This document shows positions 60,841 to 64,000 of a DNA stretch of 64,000 bases, piece by piece. The DNA is from Desulfobacterales bacterium (lineage in GTDB: Bacteria; Desulfobacterota; Desulfobacteria; Desulfobacterales; JAEINQ01): NCBI GenBank assembly GCA_016342285.1, contig JAEINQ010000001.1:124001-188000 (forward strand), given 5' to 3'. Below the pieces are notes generated by a model. The model saw only the letters and a program-made list of their open reading frames with translations, was not told the DNA's origin and did not search any database. A program made the translations under genes and the position numbers. Within the stretch, counting starts at the first letter, position 1, and each line of letters opens with the position of its first letter.

Positions 60841-62382
60841 TCAGGCAACCTTTTCGATGATGCCCATGGCCGTGCGGATGCCGTCGGCGGCGCTGGAAAT
60901 GATGCCGCCGGCAAAGCCGCTTCCCTCACCGACGACATAGAGGTTGGCCACCCCGGCGCAAGGCCCGTTCTTTTCCCGCACCACCTGGACCGGAGACGAG
61001 GTCTTGCTCTCCAGGCCCATGATGATGCCGGTATCAAACCCCTTGAGTTTTTGGCCAAAATGGCCAAGGCCGTCTTGAAGGGATCGGCTGATTGCCCCGG
61101 GGAGCAGTTCCCACAGTGGCGCCGGAGCCAGTCCCAGAGGGTAGCTCGATTCGGGAAGCCCCGCCGTCGGCGGTCTCTGGGTGATAAAGTCGCCAATGCG
61201 GCAACAAGGCGCCTGAAAGCCGCCGGTATGGGAAAAAAACCGTGCCTCCAGTTCCCCGAGCCAGTCCAGGGCTTCCGAAGCGCAAACGCTTCGTCCCAGC
61301 AAATCTTGAAGGTCCACGGCCGCCACACAGGCGGCGTTGGCAAATTTCCCGCTTCGTCCGTAGAGGCTCATGCCGTTGACAATGTTGGTGTCGGCATAGG
61401 CGGTGGCCGGCACCACCACACCGCCGGGGCACATGCAGAAAGTGTATACCGGCAATCGTCCGGGGGCCCTGGATGTCAGCCGGTATTCCGCCGCCTTGAC
61501 CCCGGGCAGGCGCTCTTTTCCCCACAGGGCGCGATTGATGATCTCCTGGGGGTGCTCGACCCGGCAGCCCACGGCGAAGGGTTTGGCGCGAAACGCCACC
61601 CCCCTGCGAATGAGCATGCGGTAAGTCTCGTGGGCGCTGTGGCCGGGGGCGATGATGAAATGCGCTGCCGCCAGGCTGCCGGCTGTCGTCACCGCCTCGA
61701 TAACGCGTCCTTCCCTGACGGTCAGGTCCTGGAGCATGGTTTCAAACAGCAGGGTTCCGCCGGCATCTTCATAGATTTTTCTGAGCCGGTGAACGATTTT
61801 TCGAAGATTGTCGCTGCCCAGGTGGGGGTGGGCCATGTAGGCGATCTCTTGGGGTGCCCCGGCATCGATGTAGCTGGACAGGACAAAGTCTTTCTCCCGA
61901 GAGATCTTCTTGGTCCGCGAGGTGAGCTTGCCGTCTGAAAAAGTCCCGGCGCCCCCTTCGCCGAAAGCGTAGTTGCCGACGGGATTGAACCGGCCGGTCT
62001 TCTCAAAAACGCGAATCCCATCGGCCCGCTTGGCGACCGCCGCTCCTCGTTCGATGAGGGTCGTTTCGTACCCGGCCCGCTGCAGGATGAGCGCCGAGAA
62101 AAAGCCGGCCGGCCCGCTCCCCACCACCAGGACGCGACCTCTCCCCTTTCGAAACGGAATACAAAGCGGTTCGGCTGCCGGGGGCGGGCTGCCGCCAAGT
62201 TCACCGGAGACCACCGCCACCCGCACCAGCCAGTGGATGTCACTCTTTTTCCGGGCATCGAGGCTCTTGGTTTCAATCCGGTAGGTGAACGAACCGATCC
62301 CCAGCGCCTTTTCGATGGCACGCCGTAACTCCCCTTCCGTATAATCGGAAGGAAGTTTCAATTTGATGTCCCGGTATCCCAT
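60841..62382 (-). CDS. NAD(P)/FAD-dependent oxidoreductase (COG2509 type)
   Basis: 513 residues. A small N-terminal domain (about 1-90) precedes the FAD-binding GSGPAGFFSALILQRAGYE with the GxGxxG pattern. GEGGAGTFSDGKLTSR, CMCPGGVVVPATA and the C-terminal VVGEGSGFAGGIISSAADG are the hallmarks of this uncharacterised flavoprotein family, which is common in anaerobes. The substrate is unknown. Confidence 0.93.
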   Translation of the reverse strand: MGYRDIKLKLPSDYTEGELRRAIEKALGIGSFTYRIETKSLDARKKSDIHWLVRVAVVSGELGGSPPPAAEPLCIPFRKGRGRVLVVGSGPAGFFSALILQRAGYETTLIERGAAVAKRADGIRVFEKTGRFNPVGNYAFGEGGAGTFSDGKLTSRTKKISREKDFVLSSYIDAGAPQEIAYMAHPHLGSDNLRKIVHRLRKIYEDAGGTLLFETMLQDLTVREGRVIEAVTTAGSLAAAHFIIAPGHSAHETYRMLIRRGVAFRAKPFAVGCRVEHPQEIINRALWGKERLPGVKAAEYRLTSRAPGRLPVYTFCMCPGGVVVPATAYADTNIVNGMSLYGRSGKFANAACVAAVDLQDLLGRSVCASEALDWLGELEARFFSHTGGFQAPCCRIGDFITQRPPTAGLPESSYPLGLAPAPLWELLPGAISRSLQDGLGHFGQKLKGFDTGIIMGLESKTSSPVQVVREKNGPCAGVANLYVVGEGSGFAGGIISSAADGIRTAMGIIEKVA

Positions 62383-62439
62383 GTATCCAAAGCCCGGCCG
62401 AGACGGATCAGGGGTTTATTCCGGCATAAAACCACCACT

Positions 62440-63270
62440 TCAATCAAAAAGTTTTTTGAAAACGCTCTGGACCCCCTCACGAACCTCTTCCATGGTAGCA
62501 TTTTTGGCCTCGCTGGCGGCCACGCCGCCGATTTCCTTGCCGGTTTCTTTTGCCGCACCGGTAATCGCTCCGTCACTTTTCTTTGCCGTCGGCACAGGGG
62601 TCCGGGTCGGCGCAGAGGGGGCGACGGAAGTCGTGTTGCCGGGTAGGTTGAAGTATGCCGCACCCAAGTCGGTTTTCTTGAGGGAGGCAAGGATCATATC
62701 CCAGTCGACCCGAAGGACGCCGCCGTAGCCGGATTCGGATGCCGCCTTTGACGCATCATCAATGGCCCTGGACATTTCCGGCCCCATGACGCGGCCCATG
62801 CCGGCGGCCAGATTCAACCAGGCCTGGTTGAGCAACACAATGTCCTTGTGGTCACTGAAGACCATCTCCTTGCTTTCAACCAGTTTTCCCTGTCCGTCGC
62901 GCACCTCGGCGGTATAAACCATTCCCGGATATCCGGCCACTTTTTCTTTCCGGCCCGTAGACCGATACACGGTCTGATAACCCGAAACCGTTGCGGAAGG
63001 CTGTCCGCCAAACATTTTCATCATGCCGGACATCTGGTCCATGTCCATCGCCTGCCATTGCCCCTCCGAACGGGAGACCATGTAGACCTTTTTGCCGGAA
63101 AGCAGCATGTAGCTGTCCGGGTGGGTATCCATGCGGATGTGATCCGCATCCCTGACGGCCAGGGTGAAGCTTCCGCCGTCTGCCTGTCTCCATTTGGCCA
63201 ACAGGTCGGTGGCCCAGGCCGAGAAGGGAAGTATCAACACAATCAGTGCTGCCGGAATCAGACGTTTCAT
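62440..63270 (-). CDS. Secreted protein of unknown function (DUF4412-like)
   Basis: 276 residues from the ATG at 63270 (GGAGGGT upstream), with a signal peptide cleaved near SAWA. The mature domain (about 20-190) has the pattern of small beta-rich lipoprotein-carrier-like folds: KKVYMVSRSEGQWQAMDMDQ, VAGYPGMVYTAEVRD. The C-terminus has a Thr/Pro-rich linker, then a helical tail. No partner is evident. Confidence 0.8.
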   Translation of the reverse strand: MKRLIPAALIVLILPFSAWATDLLAKWRQADGGSFTLAVRDADHIRMDTHPDSYMLLSGKKVYMVSRSEGQWQAMDMDQMSGMMKMFGGQPSATVSGYQTVYRSTGRKEKVAGYPGMVYTAEVRDGQGKLVESKEMVFSDHKDIVLLNQAWLNLAAGMGRVMGPEMSRAIDDASKAASESGYGGVLRVDWDMILASLKKTDLGAAYFNLPGNTTSVAPSAPTRTPVPTAKKSDGAITGAAKETGKEIGGVAASEAKNATMEEVREGVQSVFKKLFD

Positions 63271-63514
63271 GGACCCTCCTGTGGTAAATGATGAAGCCTG
63301 CTGAAAGCCTTGGGTAAGAAAGCGAAAGAAAGAAAATCCTGTGGATGGCGCCTTGATGGCCGGGGAGACAATCTGATCGCACTCCAATTTAAAATGGATG
63401 AAAATCTTGCGAAAGTAGTAGGTTACACCTACCATGGAAAGGCGGGCCTGTCAATTCGGGGCAGGCGGCTTCCGGTCGCTTTGGGTCAGCCCTTGGGATT
63501 CAGCCAGGAATCGG

Positions 63515-64000
63515 TCAGTCAAGCCGCACGAGCCTAAACCCCAGGGCCGGCCCGGCAAAATCGGTCCGGTAGCTGAAGCGTCGGGCGCAGCGGGTGCTCC
63601 AGGCGTCGAGGTTCCAGCTGCCGCCACGGATCACCCGGTCCTCGCCGTCCGCTATCCAGGCCGGATTGAGAGACCGGTGGCGTTTGTAAGCATCGGCGTG
63701 AAAGGTGTCGGCGCACCACTCCCAGACATTGCCGCTCATGTCGTAGAGACCGAGGCCGTTGGGTGACAGTTGGCCCACCGGATGGGTAACGCCATCGCTG
63801 CTGGCCTGGTACCAGGCCAGGGTATCCACCGTGCTGCCGCCGGCATAGGGTTCGTCCCGGCCACCGCTTCGGGCCGCATACTCCCACTGGGCCTCGGTGG
63901 GCAGGGCGAAGCGGTACCGGCCGTTGTTTCTTTGAATCAGCGCTTCGATATAGGCCTGGGCATCCTGCCACGAGACCTGCTCTACCGGCCTGTCGTCGCC
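63515..64000 (-). CDS. Formylglycine-generating enzyme-like (FGE/SUMF1) protein, 5' part outside the window
   Basis: The frame is open to base 64000, so the N-terminal part is missing. ALPTEAQWEYAARSGG, GLYDMSGNVWEWCADTF, DRVIRGGSWNLD and FGFRLVRLD-like ALGFRLVRLD are FGE-sulfatase hallmarks. The second active-site Cys of true FGE is not obvious, so it may be one of the many non-catalytic SUMF1-fold proteins. Confidence 0.93.
   Translation of the reverse strand, partial: GDDRPVEQVSWQDAQAYIEALIQRNNGRYRFALPTEAQWEYAARSGGRDEPYAGGSTVDTLAWYQASSDGVTHPVGQLSPNGLGLYDMSGNVWEWCADTFHADAYKRHRSLNPAWIADGEDRVIRGGSWNLDAWSTRCARRFSYRTDFAGPALGFRLVRLD

Noticed and set aside
1..64000. tRNA, rRNA genes and CRISPR arrays
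   Set aside because: No cloverleaf with a T-loop core, no rRNA-like stretch and no regularly spaced identical repeats were found by eye; the tandem GGATTGGC and TTTAGGCA tracts lack spacers.

Overview
This window reads as a chromosomal piece of a GC-rich, anaerobic Desulfobacterota bacterium, most like the Desulfosarcina/Desulfobacteraceae group. That placement is an inference. It rests on the order rplU-rpmA-obgE-proB-nadD-rsfS-gpmI, on fdhD and a TrpB2-type enzyme, on an acyl-CoA dehydrogenase next to a phosphotransferase-like acyl-CoA gene, and on the density of toxin-antitoxin genes and dispersed palindromic repeats.

Layout. 1-6.3 kb: ordinary genes (acyl-CoA dehydrogenase end, TetR regulator, ACAD10-like phosphotransferase, alpha/beta-hydrolase lipoprotein, REC-PAS-GAF histidine kinase). 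6.4-33.1 kb: a long accessory region. It holds gene remnants, several toxin-antitoxin modules (Phd/PIN, VapBC twice, HipBA, a frameshifted PemK pair, orphan or broken antitoxins), a SNF2 helicase with a cysteine-rich partner, two AAA_14/DUF4143 ATPases plus a third remnant, a REP-associated tyrosine transposase, a three-gene IS (about 16.45-19.4 kb) and a visibly AT-rich island (about 19.4-26.5 kb). 33.6-39.1 kb: the housekeeping minus-strand operon. 39.3-51.3 kb: fdhD, a PLP lyase, a dimethylargininase-like hydrolase, a BMP-type ABC nucleoside-like transporter and TrpB2. 51.7-64 kb: a second sensor kinase, a NUDIX hydrolase, a CheX-like protein, a MocR regulator, an FAD oxidoreductase, secreted proteins of unknown function and the end of a formylglycine-generating-enzyme-like gene.

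The most interesting object is the AT-rich island. On its minus strand, a GEMM/c-di-GMP-I type riboswitch followed by an intrinsic terminator (26.19-26.30 kb) precedes a putative phage abortive-infection (putAbiC) membrane protein. Threonine synthase, a P-loop ATPase of unknown family, SerB with two ACT domains and an ACT-only protein follow in the same direction. A good sigma70-like promoter between the riboswitch and the Abi gene means that control may be dual.

Intergenic space is filled with several families of dispersed structured repeats: (i) hairpins with a constant 8-nt loop CCGTCTCC on different stems; (ii) a TTAGACAGGAT composite repeat with a pairing-conserving hairpin; (iii) a TTTAGGCAT/GGAGCGAAGCGACTCC element of about 200 bp, one copy carrying two nested mini-hairpins; (iv) a three-hairpin element at gene ends; (v) a MITE-like element with terminal inverted repeats; (vi) a single imperfect inverted repeat of about 265 bp. 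Several repeats abut coding regions and supply their stop codons. No tRNA, rRNA or CRISPR array was seen.
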